Shown here: positions 53,971 through 63,833 of the stretch, piece after piece
Position numbering within the stretch: the stretch's first letter is position 1
Layout of the letters: every line of letters begins with the position of its first letter
Source of the DNA: Nitrosomonas sp.
GTDB lineage: Bacteria > Pseudomonadota > Gammaproteobacteria > Burkholderiales > Nitrosomonadaceae
Reading direction: 5' to 3'
Length of the DNA stretch: 64,000 nt
NCBI RefSeq assembly: GCF_019635155.1
Contig: NZ_JAHBZY010000001.1
Span: forward strand, 248,001 to 312,000
Notes under the pieces: model-generated
Told to the model about the DNA's origin: nothing
Databases searched by the model: none
The model's input: only the letters and a program-made list of their open reading frames with translations
Translations under genes and position numbers: made by a program

Positions 53971-54647
53971 ACTTTGCGCTCATTTTCTGTTAATGCAACT
54001 TTATTACGGATATAAACTGGACTGGCATCCGCGGGATTCAGGCGAATACCTTCGCGGAATTTATACAAAGCAAGTTGCGCTATTTCTGTGGCATGAGGAT
54101 GAAATCCGCTGTGAATCTGTTGGATAGTATCAGAATAGAATGCCGCCAGCTTTGGGCGATAAACATCAAAACCACTGCCGCATGCTATCCATTCATGACC
54201 GGGTAATAAGGGCACATTGTCGGGCGAGCACAGCATGGGCGGACTAATAATTTTCCAATTAAAGCGAGTGATTTTCTGATATGCGGCATGATAGATTTCT
54301 CCCATGCGGGCATCAAGTGCTGTCACTACAAAATGTGCAGCCGTCTTCTGTGCTAACGCTTCGAGGGTATTAATTCCAACAACGGGCAGGTTGGCGGCAT
54401 AAGCTAATCCTTGCGCTACGCCGCACGCGATGCGCAAACCGGTAAACGAGCCTGGGCCCGCACCAAAAGCGATGCCATCCATTTGGTGCAAGGTTAATTG
54501 GGTGGTTTTCAGTAATTCTTGCACCATTTCCAGCAGCATTTCAGAATGTTTCTGGCCGGCATGAACCTCTTTTGCGACGATGCCATCGTCCATTAATAAT
54601 GCAACGGAACAGAATTCCGTTGAGGTTTCAATTGCAAGAATTTTCAA
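53967..54647 (-). CDS. tsaB: tRNA threonylcarbamoyladenosine protein TsaB
   Basis: A protein of the ASKHA fold (226 residues from the chosen start) that partners TsaD and TsaE in t6A tRNA modification. KILAIETSTEFCSVAL and AGPGSFTGLRIACGVAQGLAY are family blocks. The start is uncertain: TTG at 54647 gives the usual MKILAIE start, while another TTG at 54674 is also open. Neither has a strong ribosome site. Confidence 0.9.
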   Translation of the reverse strand: MKILAIETSTEFCSVALLMDDGIVAKEVHAGQKHSEMLLEMVQELLKTTQLTLHQMDGIAFGAGPGSFTGLRIACGVAQGLAYAANLPVVGINTLEALAQKTAAHFVVTALDARMGEIYHAAYQKITRFNWKIISPPMLCSPDNVPLLPGHEWIACGSGFDVYRPKLAAFYSDTIQQIHSGFHPHATEIAQLALYKFREGIRLNPADASPVYIRNKVALTENERKV

Positions 54648-54701
54648 CGCCGGTACTCGATAAAATGGATGCAAAGATTTGCTGAATGGCGCAAATGGAG
54701 T

Positions 54702-55250
54702 TTATTTCAAGGGCCAATGGGCAAGGGAGATATAATCGATTCCCTTTTGACCGGGTTTTGACTGTACGAGATGCCATTCATTGATATGCCACAGAATCGG
54801 TTTCATCAGTTGGCTAGTGATCGGGTGAGAAGCTTTTTTGATAAGCGTGATATGAGGCTTGTAGTGACGTTTGTCAAATAAGAATCCGGCTTCCGTGAGT
54901 GAATTCCTTAGCGATTCTACCAGTAAAAATAATTCATTGGGATAATGTTCCGCTTCTGCAAATATGATTTGGTTGTGTTTCCAATAGCTGATTTTATTAA
55001 GCTCCAATTCAAATTTCTGTGCCGAAATTTTTCTCATCGTTTCTCGCAATATATCAATGCGACAAATATCTACGTTGCCGAGGAATAAAAGTGTGAGATG
55101 AATGTGACGTGTTTTGATGATTCGTCCACCGCATGTTGTATGGAGTTCCACGGCTTGTTGCGTTAATTTCTTTTGTAGAATTTCATTTGGAAAAGCAGCT
55201 AGAAATACGCGGCTTGATTCTTTTTCCGATGCGCTGTTGTTATCAACCAC
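54702..55250 (-). CDS. thpR: RNA 2',3'-cyclic phosphodiesterase ThpR (2H family)
   Basis: A 182-residue 2H phosphoesterase with two HxT/S motifs: HIHLTLLFLG in the first half and HYKPHITLIK in the second. It opens 2',3'-cyclic phosphates, as LigT does in E. coli. The start is a GTG at 55250, 1 base after the ispF stop. It is read with ispD and ispF. Confidence 0.88.
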   Translation of the reverse strand: MVDNNSASEKESSRVFLAAFPNEILQKKLTQQAVELHTTCGGRIIKTRHIHLTLLFLGNVDICRIDILRETMRKISAQKFELELNKISYWKHNQIIFAEAEHYPNELFLLVESLRNSLTEAGFLFDKRHYKPHITLIKKASHPITSQLMKPILWHINEWHLVQSKPGQKGIDYISLAHWPLK

Positions 55251-55251
55251 T

Positions 55252-55740
55252 CTATTGTGGTGCTCGGATGATCAAACAAACAACTTCTGCAGCGATACCT
55301 TCTTGGCGGCCAAGCGCTCCCAATTTTTCCGCTGTTTTAGCTTTGATGTTGATATTGCCGGTGTGGGTTTCCAGATCCTGTGCAATATTGTTTCTCATAG
55401 CTGGGATATGGGGTGCCATTTTGGGAGCTTGAGCGATAATGGTTGCGTCCAGGTTACTAAGCGTATAGTGGTGTTTTTTCAGTAAGCTGTAGACTTCGCG
55501 AAGCAATAAGCGGCTATCAATGTTTTTAAAACGGGGATCCGAATCGGAAAAGTGTTGACCGATGTCCCCTAGAGCGGCAGCGCCGAGCAGTGCATCACAA
55601 ATCGCGTGCAAGAGTACATCTGCATCCGAATGCCCAAGCAATCCTTTATCATGCGGAATCGTAACGCCGCCGATAATCAGTTGGCGCCCTTCAACTAATT
55701 GATGTATGTCGCACCCTTGTCCTATTCTCATTGCGTTCAC
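55252..55740 (-). CDS. ispF: 2-C-methyl-D-erythritol 2,4-cyclodiphosphate synthase
   Basis: A 162-residue trimeric zinc enzyme of the MEP isoprenoid route. GQGCDIHQL provides the metal Asp and His, and [22 protein letters not shown] is the family signature. GTG at 55740 has AAGGA seven bases before it; ATG at 55731 is the alternative. It overlaps ispD by four bases. Confidence 0.95.
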   Translation of the reverse strand: MNAMRIGQGCDIHQLVEGRQLIIGGVTIPHDKGLLGHSDADVLLHAICDALLGAAALGDIGQHFSDSDPRFKNIDSRLLLREVYSLLKKHHYTLSNLDATIIAQAPKMAPHIPAMRNNIAQDLETHTGNINIKAKTAEKLGALGRQEGIAAEVVCLIIRAPQ

Positions 55741-56441
55741 TGGTTATTCCTTTGTTGTAATATTAATTCCGCTAGTGCCAGATCATTGGGGTAGGTGACT
55801 TTGAAATTGTAAGAGTCACTCGCAACAAGTTTGGGGTGAAATCCAATAGCTTCAACTGCGCTGGCATCATCCGTGATGGGTGTTTCGATCGTATTTTGCA
55901 GTGCCTGAGTGAGAAGCGCATGGCGAAACATTTGAGGTGTTTGCGCTTGCCAGAGATTCTCACGAGGCTCCGTGCATGCTACCCGGGTTTCTTTGTTACT
56001 GCGTTTTAGCGTGTCGGCGACGGGAACCGCCAGTAATCCTCCTACTGCATCATTCGCCAGCTCGTCAATCAGTTTGTCGAGATGCCAACGGGATAAGCAT
56101 GGCCGGGCTGCATCATGCACAAGAATCCAATCCTCCGGGTCGATTTGAAGTTCATGTTGCGCAGCAATGAGACCATTAAGGACGCTATCCGCACGTGTTG
56201 CCCCACCGCATCTAAATACATTTAATTTATCGGAAAACTTAGACCAGTCGAATTTATTCCACTCGGTATCGTGGGGTGAGAGAACGACCAGAACATGAGC
56301 GATTGACGGGTTCTTGCAAAGCGTATGGATTGCATGATAGATCATCGGTTTGCCGCTCAACGATAAATACTGTTTGGGGATATCGTTACCCATCCGGGAT
56401 CCCGAGCCTGCTGCCGGAATTAATGCGAGGAACTTGGACAT
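55737..56441 (-). CDS. ispD: 2-C-methyl-D-erythritol 4-phosphate cytidylyltransferase
   Basis: A 234-residue nucleotidyltransferase of the MEP pathway. The CTP-binding start is [21 protein letters not shown], and [13 protein letters not shown] is the substrate site. It joins CMP to MEP before IspF cyclises the later product. It is the first gene of ispD-ispF-thpR and diverges from prfB. Confidence 0.96.
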   Translation of the reverse strand: MSKFLALIPAAGSGSRMGNDIPKQYLSLSGKPMIYHAIHTLCKNPSIAHVLVVLSPHDTEWNKFDWSKFSDKLNVFRCGGATRADSVLNGLIAAQHELQIDPEDWILVHDAARPCLSRWHLDKLIDELANDAVGGLLAVPVADTLKRSNKETRVACTEPRENLWQAQTPQMFRHALLTQALQNTIETPITDDASAVEAIGFHPKLVASDSYNFKVTYPNDLALAELILQQRNNQ

Positions 56442-56642
56442 GGCGGGATCTTCAGGGAAAATAAATCTATCAACGAAATAATTGAGTTACTAGCAACCTA
56501 GGGGGCTATTATATTTTTTTTAGCTTGCGATTGCTTGGAATTTATGACTTTTACTTGGAATGAGTCACTCGCTTTCGAACATGGTTGCCATATTGAAAAT
56601 TCGTAACAGGTATAATGTATGTCTTTAAACGAGGTGAAATTT

Positions 56643-57747
56643 ATGGAAGCTGAACGTATTAATGCATTATCGAATCAACTTCAGGATCTCGGTGATCGAA
56701 CCAAAGAATTACGGGGGTTTCTTTGACTTCGAGAACAAGCAAACCAGACTGAGTGAGCTGGCGCTAGTCCTTGAGGATCCGGCGATTTGGAATGATAGCA
56801 AGCGAACTGAAGAGATCGGCCGCGAGAAGAAATCGTTGGAAGACATCGTGTTAACCCTGGAATCATTGGATCAGCAACTGCAGGATGCTCAAGAATTGTT
56901 TGAGTTGGCCAAGTCGGAAGAAGACGATTCGGCACTTGAAAGTATCGCGGTTGATGTCGAGAGTATTGAGAAAACCGTTGCGAATCTTGAATTTCGGCGG
57001 ATGTTCTCCGGTCCGATGGATCCAAGCAATTGTTTTCTGGATATTCAATCCGGCTCGGGAGGGACGGAAGCTCAAGATTGGGCGGCAATGCTGGAACGTA
57101 TGTACCTGCGCTATTGTGAAAGGGAAGGGTTGCAAGTGGAAGTAATGGAAGAATCACCGGGAGATGTTGCCGGAATAAAAAGCGCAACCTTAAAAGTGAT
57201 GGGTGACTATGCTTACGGATATTTAAGAACGGAAACCGGGGTACATCGTCTGGTACGGAAATCACCTTTTGATTCGGGCAATCGCCGACATACATCGTTT
57301 GCGAGTGTTTTTGTGTATCCGGAGGCAGACGATAACATTGAAATTGAAATCAACCCCGCCGATTTAAGGATCGACACATTTCGTGCTTCGGGTGCGGGCG
57401 GGCAACATATTAACAAGACCGACTCCGCCATTCGGATTACGCACAATCCAACCGGGATCGTAGTTCAATGCCAAAGCGGACGTTCGCAGCATCGAAACAA
57501 AGCGGATGCGCTGGCAATGCTGAAATCGAGATTGTACGAAGCGGAATTGCGTAAGCGCAATGAAGAGAAACAAGCGGTTGAGGAATCCAAAACGGATATT
57601 GGCTGGGGTCATCAAATCCGATCGTACGTTTTGGATCAATCCCGGATTAAGGATTTGCGCACCAATGTTGAAGTTGGAAATACCCAAAGCGTGCTGGATG
57701 GCGATTTAAATGGTTTTATCGAAGCGAGCCTGAAGCAAGGTGTTTGA
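56643..57747 (+). CDS. prfB: Peptide chain release factor 2, with programmed +1 frameshift
   Basis: The gene reads 27 codons from the ATG at 56643 to CTT (56721-56723), meets an in-frame TGA at 56724-56726, then continues in the +1 frame from GAC at 56725 to the stop at 57747, giving about 367 residues (E. coli RF2 has 365). The shifted part has the RF2 stop-recognition SPF in VRKSPFDSG and the GGQ motif in [14 protein letters not shown]2 releases peptides at UGA and UAA; the frameshift lets RF2 control its own synthesis. A GAGGTG ribosome site precedes the ATG. Confidence 0.96.
56711..56727 (+). promoter_or_regulatory. prfB: RF2 programmed frameshift site
   Basis: ACGGGGG acts as an internal Shine-Dalgarno-like sequence, three bases before CTTTGAC at 56721-56727. 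The slip from CTT onto TTT, skipping one T, avoids the TGA stop. The layout matches the known bacterial prfB site. Confidence 0.93.
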
Positions 57748-57871
57748 TAGAGTTTGACTGGATTGTCGATAAGGCGCTAGGTACCGGATAAGCGTACAAT
57801 TTACGAAATTCTGAAAAAACGGCAGAGATACGGTAGCATAGCGGCATTTTTAACACCGCAAAGATTTTACT

Positions 57872-59095
57872 ATGCCAGTCAATATTCCCTCTTTATCTCC
57901 TGAACAGTTGTTGCCCGTTGCCGGTGTGGCGCTTGGTATTGCCGAAGCGGGTATCAAGAAACCCGGCCGCAAGGATTTGCTGGTGATGGTATTGGCCGAA
58001 GGCACTCAGGTTGCCGGTGTGTTTACGCAGAATCGTTTTTGTGCGGCACCGGTCGTCGTGGCAAAGCGGCATCTGGCGCAGTCGGTGCGAGCATTAGTGA
58101 TCAATACCGGCAATGCCAATGCCGGAACCGGAGAACCGGGAATTGCCCATGCGCAAACTACCTGTGCGGCATTGGCCAGTCGTCTGGGCTTGGCTCCGCA
58201 GCAGGTGTTACCGTTTTCAACCGGTGTGATCATGGAACCGTTGCCGGTGGAACGGATTATCCAAGGATTACCCGCTGCTGTGACGGATTGCAAAGCAGAT
58301 AACTGGTTCCATGCGGCGCATGCGATCATGACCACCGATATCGTGCCGAAAGCGGCGTCAAGACAAGTACAAATCAATGGTAAAACCATCACGATTACCG
58401 GTATTGCGAAAGGATCCGGCATGATCCGTCCGAATATGGCGACGATGCTCGGGTATGTCGCGACTGATGCGGCGATTAGCCAACCGATGTTGCAAAGGCT
58501 GATCCAACATGCAGCGGATCGTTCGTTCAATCGCATTACCGTGGATGGTGATACTTCGACCAACGATGCCTTTATCGTGATGGCGACCGGCAAAGCGGGT
58601 AATAAGGAGATTTTCAATCCACATACCGAAGAATTCTGCTTGCTGCAGGATGCGATTACCGAGGTGGCGGCAGGGCTTGCGAAAATGATTGTGCGTGACG
58701 GTGAAGGCGCGACCAAATTCATTACCGTCCAAGTTGAAAACGGTAAAAGCAAGAACGAATGCGCCAAAGTGGCTTATGCCGTCGCGCATTCACCGCTGGT
58801 CAAAACTGCCTTTTTTGCGTCTGATCCGAATTTGGGCAGGATTCTCGCAGCGATCGGTTATGCCGGGATTGATGACTTGAATGTTGATGATATTCAACTC
58901 TATCTCGATGATGTGCTGGTGGCGGAAAAAGGCGGCCGGGCAGCGGATTATCGCGAGGAAGATGGTCAGCGGGTGATGAATCAGGCTGAAATCGTCATTC
59001 GTGTCGTGCTTAATCGGGGTAATGCTTCGACGACAGTATGGACCTGCGATTTTTCCTATGATTACGTGAAGATTAATGCGAGCTACCGGAGTTAA
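57872..59095 (+). CDS. argJ: Bifunctional ornithine acetyltransferase / N-acetylglutamate synthase
   Basis: A 407-residue self-cleaving enzyme of the arginine pathway. It cuts itself between Ala190 and Thr191 in PNMATMLG, making Thr191 the nucleophile. [12 protein letters not shown] near residue 77 forms the oxyanion region. It recycles the acetyl group from acetylornithine to glutamate. It follows prfB by 124 bases; no lysS is seen. Confidence 0.95.
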   Translation: MPVNIPSLSPEQLLPVAGVALGIAEAGIKKPGRKDLLVMVLAEGTQVAGVFTQNRFCAAPVVVAKRHLAQSVRALVINTGNANAGTGEPGIAHAQTTCAALASRLGLAPQQVLPFSTGVIMEPLPVERIIQGLPAAVTDCKADNWFHAAHAIMTTDIVPKAASRQVQINGKTITITGIAKGSGMIRPNMATMLGYVATDAAISQPMLQRLIQHAADRSFNRITVDGDTSTNDAFIVMATGKAGNKEIFNPHTEEFCLLQDAITEVAAGLAKMIVRDGEGATKFITVQVENGKSKNECAKVAYAVAHSPLVKTAFFASDPNLGRILAAIGYAGIDDLNVDDIQLYLDDVLVAEKGGRAADYREEDGQRVMNQAEIVIRVVLNRGNASTTVWTCDFSYDYVKINASYRS

Positions 59096-59113
59096 GAGCC
59101 GGTAGGATATACG

Positions 59114-59980
59114 ATGAGTGATTGGGATAAGTGGTATAAGCGGGCGAACAAACTATTGGATCGCCTGGAACATTTACTGCCACAGTCGCATCCGGAACCC
59201 GACTGGCAGGCATCGTCGGCTTTTCGTTGGTGCCGTCAGGGAAATTCGGGTTTTATCGAGGCGGTTACGCATCCGCATCGTATTGCACTCGATGCGTTGT
59301 GTGGTATCGATCGGCAGAAGCGGCGTATCGATCAGAATACGCGGCAGTTTGTGCGGGGTTTCCCGGCGAATAATGTGCTGCTGACCGGTGCGCGCGGTAC
59401 CGGTAAGTCATCGTTGATTAAAGCATTGCTGAATCAATATGCCAAAGATGGTTTACGCTTAATCGAGGTGGAAAAACATCATCTGGTCGATTTGCATGAG
59501 ATCGTGCAAAAAATTTATCAGCGTCCGGAGCGGTTTATTCTGTTTTGCGATGACTTGTCATTTGAAACCGATGAACCAGGCTACAAAGCATTGAAAGTGG
59601 TGCTGGATGGTTCGATTGCGACGGTTTCCGATAATGTGCTGATTTATGCGACGTCGAACCGCCGCCATATGGTACCGGAATTCATGCGCGATAATCTCGA
59701 CACGAAACATATGGGTGAAGAGATACACCCGAGCGAAGCAGTCGAGGAGAAGATTTCACTGTCCGAACGCTTTGGTTTGTGGGTGTCGTTCTATCCGTTT
59801 AATCAGGATGAATATCTGGATATCGTGCGTTACTGGTTGGGCTATTTCGGAATAGCCAGAATGACTGAGACGGCTCGTACCGAGGCCTTGCAATGGGCGA
59901 TTGAGCGCGGTTCGCGCAGCGGCCGGGTGGCGTGGCAATTTGCGCGGGATTTTTCTGGTCGGCAAAACACACGGCGTTAG
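59114..59980 (+). CDS. DUF815 AAA-type ATPase
   Basis: A 288-residue P-loop ATPase. Walker A is LLTGARGTGKSSLIKAL near residue 95, and Walker B is FILFCDDLSFE near residue 145. IYATSNRRHMVPEFM corresponds to sensor 1. This is the DUF815 family, related to AAA+ proteins of unknown duty. It begins 18 bases after argJ and 12 bases before the Nudix-ThiE gene, so the three are probably one transcript. Confidence 0.88.
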   Translation: MSDWDKWYKRANKLLDRLEHLLPQSHPEPDWQASSAFRWCRQGNSGFIEAVTHPHRIALDALCGIDRQKRRIDQNTRQFVRGFPANNVLLTGARGTGKSSLIKALLNQYAKDGLRLIEVEKHHLVDLHEIVQKIYQRPERFILFCDDLSFETDEPGYKALKVVLDGSIATVSDNVLIYATSNRRHMVPEFMRDNLDTKHMGEEIHPSEAVEEKISLSERFGLWVSFYPFNQDEYLDIVRYWLGYFGIARMTETARTEALQWAIERGSRSGRVAWQFARDFSGRQNTRR

Positions 59981-59992
59981 AAGCAGAAACTC

Positions 59993-60970
59993 GTGAATTC
60001 CATTGCACAAGCTGCCATTCATTCAAATCCGGTTGTGGAAGTCGTCGCTGCGGTGATATTCCAGCCGGATGGGCGGTTTTTACTGGCACAGCGGCCGGAA
60101 GGCAAAGTGTATTCCGGTTATTGGGAGTTTCCCGGTGGTAAGGTAGAGCCGGGTGAGTCGCTGATGCATGCACTGACACGTGAACTGTGGGAAGAGCTCG
60201 GTATTCATGTTTGTCATGCGTTTCCTTGGGTAACCAGGGTATTTGCCTATTCACATGCGACAGTGCGCTTGCATTTTTTCCGGGTCGGGGAATGGGAAGG
60301 CAATTTGACGCCGAGAGAAAAACAAGATGTAAGCTGGCAATGGCCGCACCAGATTGCAGTATCTCCAATACTTCCGGCGAATGGCGCAATTCTGCAATCG
60401 TTGCTGCTACCGCCGGTTTATGCCATTACGCATGCTGCTGAGATGGGTGTTCAATCGGAATTAGGAAAGATTGAACGAGCGTTGTTGCATGGCGTGCGCT
60501 TATTACAAATCCGTGAGAAGCGGATGGCCAAAGACGATTTAAGAAATTTTGCGCGAGATGTATTGGTAATGGCGCGTCATTCACAAGCAAAGGTGTTGAT
60601 TAACGGCGATTTAGAGTTGGCGCGCGAACTTGGGGCGGATGGCGTGCATTTGACCTCATCGCAACTGATGACTCTGTTATCTCGTCCGGAGCCGGCCTAC
60701 GGATTGTGCGGTGCGTCCTGTCATAACATCGAAGAGCTTTTTGCAGCGGAGCGGCTGGGTTTGGATTTTGCCGTGCTGGGACCGGTGCAACCAACGCTAA
60801 CGCATCCGGGGTTGCTGTCATTAGGCTGGCGCAAATTTGCCGCCTTGATCCGCGATTATTCGTTGCCGGTTTATGCACTGGGAGGATTACGTTTTGATGA
60901 TCTGGTGACTGCGAAGGAGTTCGGTGCGCATGGTATTGCGATGATGCGCGGAATCGGAGAGCCGAATTAG
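59993..60970 (+). CDS. Nudix (MutT) - thiamine phosphate synthase-like fusion
   Basis: A 325-residue two-domain protein. Residues about 15-140 are a Nudix domain with a full box: GGKVEPGESLMHALTRELWE, then ELGI. Residues about 150-325 are a ThiE/TenI-like TIM barrel with LLQIREKRM, GADGVHLTSSQL and FAVLGPVQPT. The Nudix half probably clears 8-oxo-dGTP, as MutT does. The second half lacks nearby thi genes and may be TenI-like instead of a true ThiE. The start is GTG at 59993. Confidence 0.9.
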   Translation: MNSIAQAAIHSNPVVEVVAAVIFQPDGRFLLAQRPEGKVYSGYWEFPGGKVEPGESLMHALTRELWEELGIHVCHAFPWVTRVFAYSHATVRLHFFRVGEWEGNLTPREKQDVSWQWPHQIAVSPILPANGAILQSLLLPPVYAITHAAEMGVQSELGKIERALLHGVRLLQIREKRMAKDDLRNFARDVLVMARHSQAKVLINGDLELARELGADGVHLTSSQLMTLLSRPEPAYGLCGASCHNIEELFAAERLGLDFAVLGPVQPTLTHPGLLSLGWRKFAALIRDYSLPVYALGGLRFDDLVTAKEFGAHGIAMMRGIGEPN

Positions 60971-62088
60971 GAAATACGATCGGCGTAAACTGCGACCTGG
61001 TTTCTGCCGCCTTCTTTGGCTTCGTACAAAGCCTTATCCGCGCTATCGAGCATGGCTGAACAGATAAAGTCCACATCGTGTTGCTGTGCGGTTAACATAT
61101 TTCTCAGGCTGGCCATGCCGATCGAAACAGATACTGTAAATTGTTTATTCATAAAATTCATGGTCGTAGAACATATTGCCTGGCGCAAACGTTCCGCAAT
61201 TTCATGTGCCGCTTGTAAGGATGTGGATGGCAGTGCGACCACGAATTCTTCTCCGCCATAACGCGCGACGATATCGCACGATCTTACTTGCTCTTTGATT
61301 AAGCTGACCATGCGCCGCAATACTAGATCGCCGATTTGATGGCCATAGGTGTCATTGATTTTCTTGAAATAATCAACGTCGAGAAACATACAGATCAGAT
61401 CATCGTCCCAACGGATGCATCGAGCGATTTCATCTTTAAATCGCAGATCAAAGTAGCGCCTGTTATACGCTTGTGTTAGAACGTCTTGATAACTGATTTC
61501 TTTCAGTCTTTGTTGATTAAGGCAATTTTCTACCGCTACAGCGGTCATTGCCGATAATTTCTGCAAAAATAGTGTTCCTACGCCTTCTTGGTAACGATGC
61601 GGATCGTGACTGAGCATCATCAGTGCGCCAGTAATGCGATCGCTGCGCAAAAGTGGTAGAAACGCAGCGCTTTTGATTTGATTTCTGGTTTTTAGATTGG
61701 CGATCATCCAGGGATATCTTTTTAGTGCTTCCACACCCAGCAGGGGATGACTCACGAGAGTGTGGATGATTTCCACATCTTTTAAGGTATCGAGTATCAA
61801 TAGCTTATTTTCAAGCAGTAAGCGCGCTTCTTCGTCGTGATCAAAAAATAACCGTTCAGCATCTTTGTGATGATCGACAAGGCACAATACGACATCCAAT
61901 AACTGGAAACGGGAAATGATTTGAGATAACAGCAAATCGCGCAGCTGCTTGGGTGTATTGGCACCGATAATTTCAAAGCCGAATGTTTCGTATAATTCTT
62001 GTTTCTTTTCATTGGCTCTGGCTTGCTTGAGAAATTGATCCAGTTTGCGCTGTAGTTCTCGATTCTGATCGTAGATTGATTCACCCAT
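60967..62088 (-). CDS. GAF-GGDEF diguanylate cyclase
   Basis: A 373-residue soluble cyclase from the ATG at 62088 (MGESIYDQNREL); the earlier start at 62175 would run through yacG. A coiled coil at about 8-35 leads into a GAF/DUF484-like sensor (about 40-190), then GGDEF with active site GGEEF at 278-282. The product-inhibition site RSCD at 269-272 is intact, unlike in the cyclase at 13058. Its stop overlaps the Nudix-ThiE gene end. Confidence 0.9.
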   Translation of the reverse strand: MGESIYDQNRELQRKLDQFLKQARANEKKQELYETFGFEIIGANTPKQLRDLLLSQIISRFQLLDVVLCLVDHHKDAERLFFDHDEEARLLLENKLLILDTLKDVEIIHTLVSHPLLGVEALKRYPWMIANLKTRNQIKSAAFLPLLRSDRITGALMMLSHDPHRYQEGVGTLFLQKLSAMTAVAVENCLNQQRLKEISYQDVLTQAYNRRYFDLRFKDEIARCIRWDDDLICMFLDVDYFKKINDTYGHQIGDLVLRRMVSLIKEQVRSCDIVARYGGEEFVVALPSTSLQAAHEIAERLRQAICSTTMNFMNKQFTVSVSIGMASLRNMLTAQQHDVDFICSAMLDSADKALYEAKEGGRNQVAVYADRIS

Positions 62089-62089
62089 T

Positions 62090-62275
62090 TTATGATTCAG
62101 AGTTTTTGTTATCTTCAGGATCCGTTTGAGAGTCAGGAATCCGGTAAGATTCTTGCGCCCATTGCGACAAATCATTCACCTTGCAACGTTCAGAACAAAA
62201 CGGTCGAAAACGGTTAGCGGTTTCCCACACAACTGGCTTGCCGCATTGCGGGCAGGTAACTATGCGCCGTTGCAT
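62090..62275 (-). CDS. yacG: DNA gyrase inhibitor YacG
   Basis: A 61-residue zinc protein. [10 protein letters not shown] gives one Cys pair and [16 protein letters not shown] the second, making the four-Cys zinc finger of YacG. It binds GyrB and inhibits supercoiling. It is just upstream of the cyclase gene, 1 base away, and not beside coaE as in E. coli. Confidence 0.93.
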   Translation of the reverse strand: MQRRIVTCPQCGKPVVWETANRFRPFCSERCKVNDLSQWAQESYRIPDSQTDPEDNKNSES

Positions 62276-62441
62276 AATAGTAAACCTTTATTCGGATTAT
62301 TGGCGATAGTGAAGTTTCCGTCTACTAACATAGAGGAGAATTTTGAAACTATAGTATGACTTTGGATAAAGAGATAGCGACTTTTATGGGTGCGCTACTG
62401 GTTATTTTACAAAAATTTTACATGGGTTATTTTAAACTTTC

Positions 62442-63038
62442 TTGTTTACGTTTTATATATGGATTGATATCCTGGTTACTCGACAAGAATTTTCGGATTT
62501 TCTGGCTGGAACCGAGAAGCGTGCCTATAAGCAAGCCATGTTTGCGGTTCATGATGAGCAAGCTGCATTGGATATCGTGCAGGATTCTATGATGAAACTC
62601 ACAGCAAAGTATGCAACACGTCCCGCTGAGGAACTACCGTTGCTGTTTCAGCGCATTCTGCAGAATACCATTCGCGATTACTACCGTCGACAAAAAATCC
62701 GTACGTTATGGACAACACTATTTTCAGCGTTTACACCCAAAGATCAGGATAAAAATCAGGAAGATTTCGATATTCTCGAGACTTTACTGGTTAAACAGGA
62801 TTCCAATGATCCCGATGTTCAATTTGAAAGAGCGCAGCTAATTGCATTAATAGAAGAGGCACTAGAAATTCTTCCTCCTCGTCAACGTGAAGCCTTTATA
62901 TTGCGTTATTGGGAAGAGATGAGTTTGGCGGAGACAGCTGACATCATGAAATGTTCGGAAGGAAGTGTAAAAACACATTGTTCCCGTGCAGTTCATTCTT
63001 TAGCTACAATACTCAAAGCAAAGGGAGTGGAATTATGA
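62442..63038 (+). CDS. Sigma-70 family RNA polymerase factor (ECF type)
   Basis: A 198-residue sigma factor with regions 2 and 4 only. Region 2 includes DIVQDSMMKLTAKYA and IRDYYRRQKIR; region 4 is LPPRQREAFILRYWEEMSLAETA followed by a helix-turn-helix CSEGSVKTHCSRA. The start is unclear: TTG at 62442 is open, but conservation seems to begin at about VTRQEFSDF. The DUF3619 gene overlaps its stop (ATGA), suggesting that the small membrane protein controls it. Confidence 0.87.
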   Translation: MFTFYIWIDILVTRQEFSDFLAGTEKRAYKQAMFAVHDEQAALDIVQDSMMKLTAKYATRPAEELPLLFQRILQNTIRDYYRRQKIRTLWTTLFSAFTPKDQDKNQEDFDILETLLVKQDSNDPDVQFERAQLIALIEEALEILPPRQREAFILRYWEEMSLAETADIMKCSEGSVKTHCSRAVHSLATILKAKGVEL

Positions 63039-63409
63039 ACGAACATGAATTTGGGGAAAAAATTGCCAGGATACTGGATCAAAGTGCTAATGAAACGATA
63101 AAGCAAAGTACTTTGTATCGGTTGCAATCGGCCCGCCGGGCTGCGCTCGAACAATGTGAATATGATGAATCGGTGCGATTAATCAATTCCGGTCGTGGCA
63201 GCTCGGTTTATGGGCGGCATGGCGGCCATCTTAATGCCGGAAGGCTGTTATTACTATTGACCGTGCTGTATATAGTAATGAGTGTTTTCCTCACCCAATT
63301 TTTTGAACACGATCGTAATGCAGCAATTGATGCTCAGATTTTAGCGGATGAATTGCCAGTGGACGCCTATATAAACAATGAGTTTGAGAAATGGCTGGAT
63401 ATCGATTAA
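63035..63409 (+). CDS. DUF3619 membrane protein (possible anti-sigma partner)
   Basis: A 124-residue protein with a cytoplasmic N-terminal half (MNEHEFGEKIARILDQSANE), one membrane helix at about residues 70-93 and a short periplasmic tail ending WLDID. It fits DUF3619. The overlap with the sigma factor and the single-helix topology resemble anti-sigma factors; no sequence motif proves that. The start at 63035 was chosen over 62951. Confidence 0.8.
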   Translation: MNEHEFGEKIARILDQSANETIKQSTLYRLQSARRAALEQCEYDESVRLINSGRGSSVYGRHGGHLNAGRLLLLLTVLYIVMSVFLTQFFEHDRNAAIDAQILADELPVDAYINNEFEKWLDID

Positions 63410-63819
63410 TTGCTCTTTGCGGTTTGTGTTTGTTTCTTTCTTTTGAAGCTGTTGCTGAGTCCGGTAGATTACGTTGGAAAGAATTGACTGATCAGCAGCA
63501 GAGAATTTTGGAGCCGCTGGCGGAATTCTGGGACGGTATGGAGTTCGCACGTAAGAAAAAATGGTTGAGTATTGCAAAGCGCTATCCTAATATGAGTCCG
63601 CTTGAACAGCAGCGGATTCAGTCACAGATGCAAGGCTGGTACTCGCTGACCGCTGAACAGCGAAAGCAAGCAAGGGAAAGATTCAAGAAGATGGAGCAGT
63701 TGCCGCCTCAGAAACGCCAAGAAATCAAGCAACGCTGGTACGAGTACGAGCAATTGCCGAGTAACTCGAAGAAAAGTTCTAAATCCAGATTTCGATTAAC
63801 TGCCAATGGATTGGTATAA
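63391..63819 (+). CDS. DUF3106 secreted protein
   Basis: A 142-residue exported protein with signal peptide at about 1-22 (cleavage at VAES). It has repeats of the type W-x-x-L-x-P-x-E-Q-x-R (LTDQQQRIL, MSPLEQQRI, LTAEQRKQA, LPPQKRQEI), giving an Arg/Gln-rich helical chain. The family is DUF3106, function unknown. It overlaps the DUF3619 gene by 19 bases and completes the sigma module. Confidence 0.85.
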   Translation: MAGYRLIALCGLCLFLSFEAVAESGRLRWKELTDQQQRILEPLAEFWDGMEFARKKKWLSIAKRYPNMSPLEQQRIQSQMQGWYSLTAEQRKQARERFKKMEQLPPQKRQEIKQRWYEYEQLPSNSKKSSKSRFRLTANGLV

Positions 63820-63833
63820 AAACCAGCTGTTTG

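Noticed and set aside
56643-56726. Apparent frameshift or early stop in prfB
   Set aside because: This is the known programmed RF2 site and not a broken gene: the internal Shine-Dalgarno-like sequence and CTTTGAC are intact.
58006-58767. 253-codon leftward open frame
   Set aside because: It lies wholly within argJ on the other strand; argJ has all its motifs, so this is a shadow.
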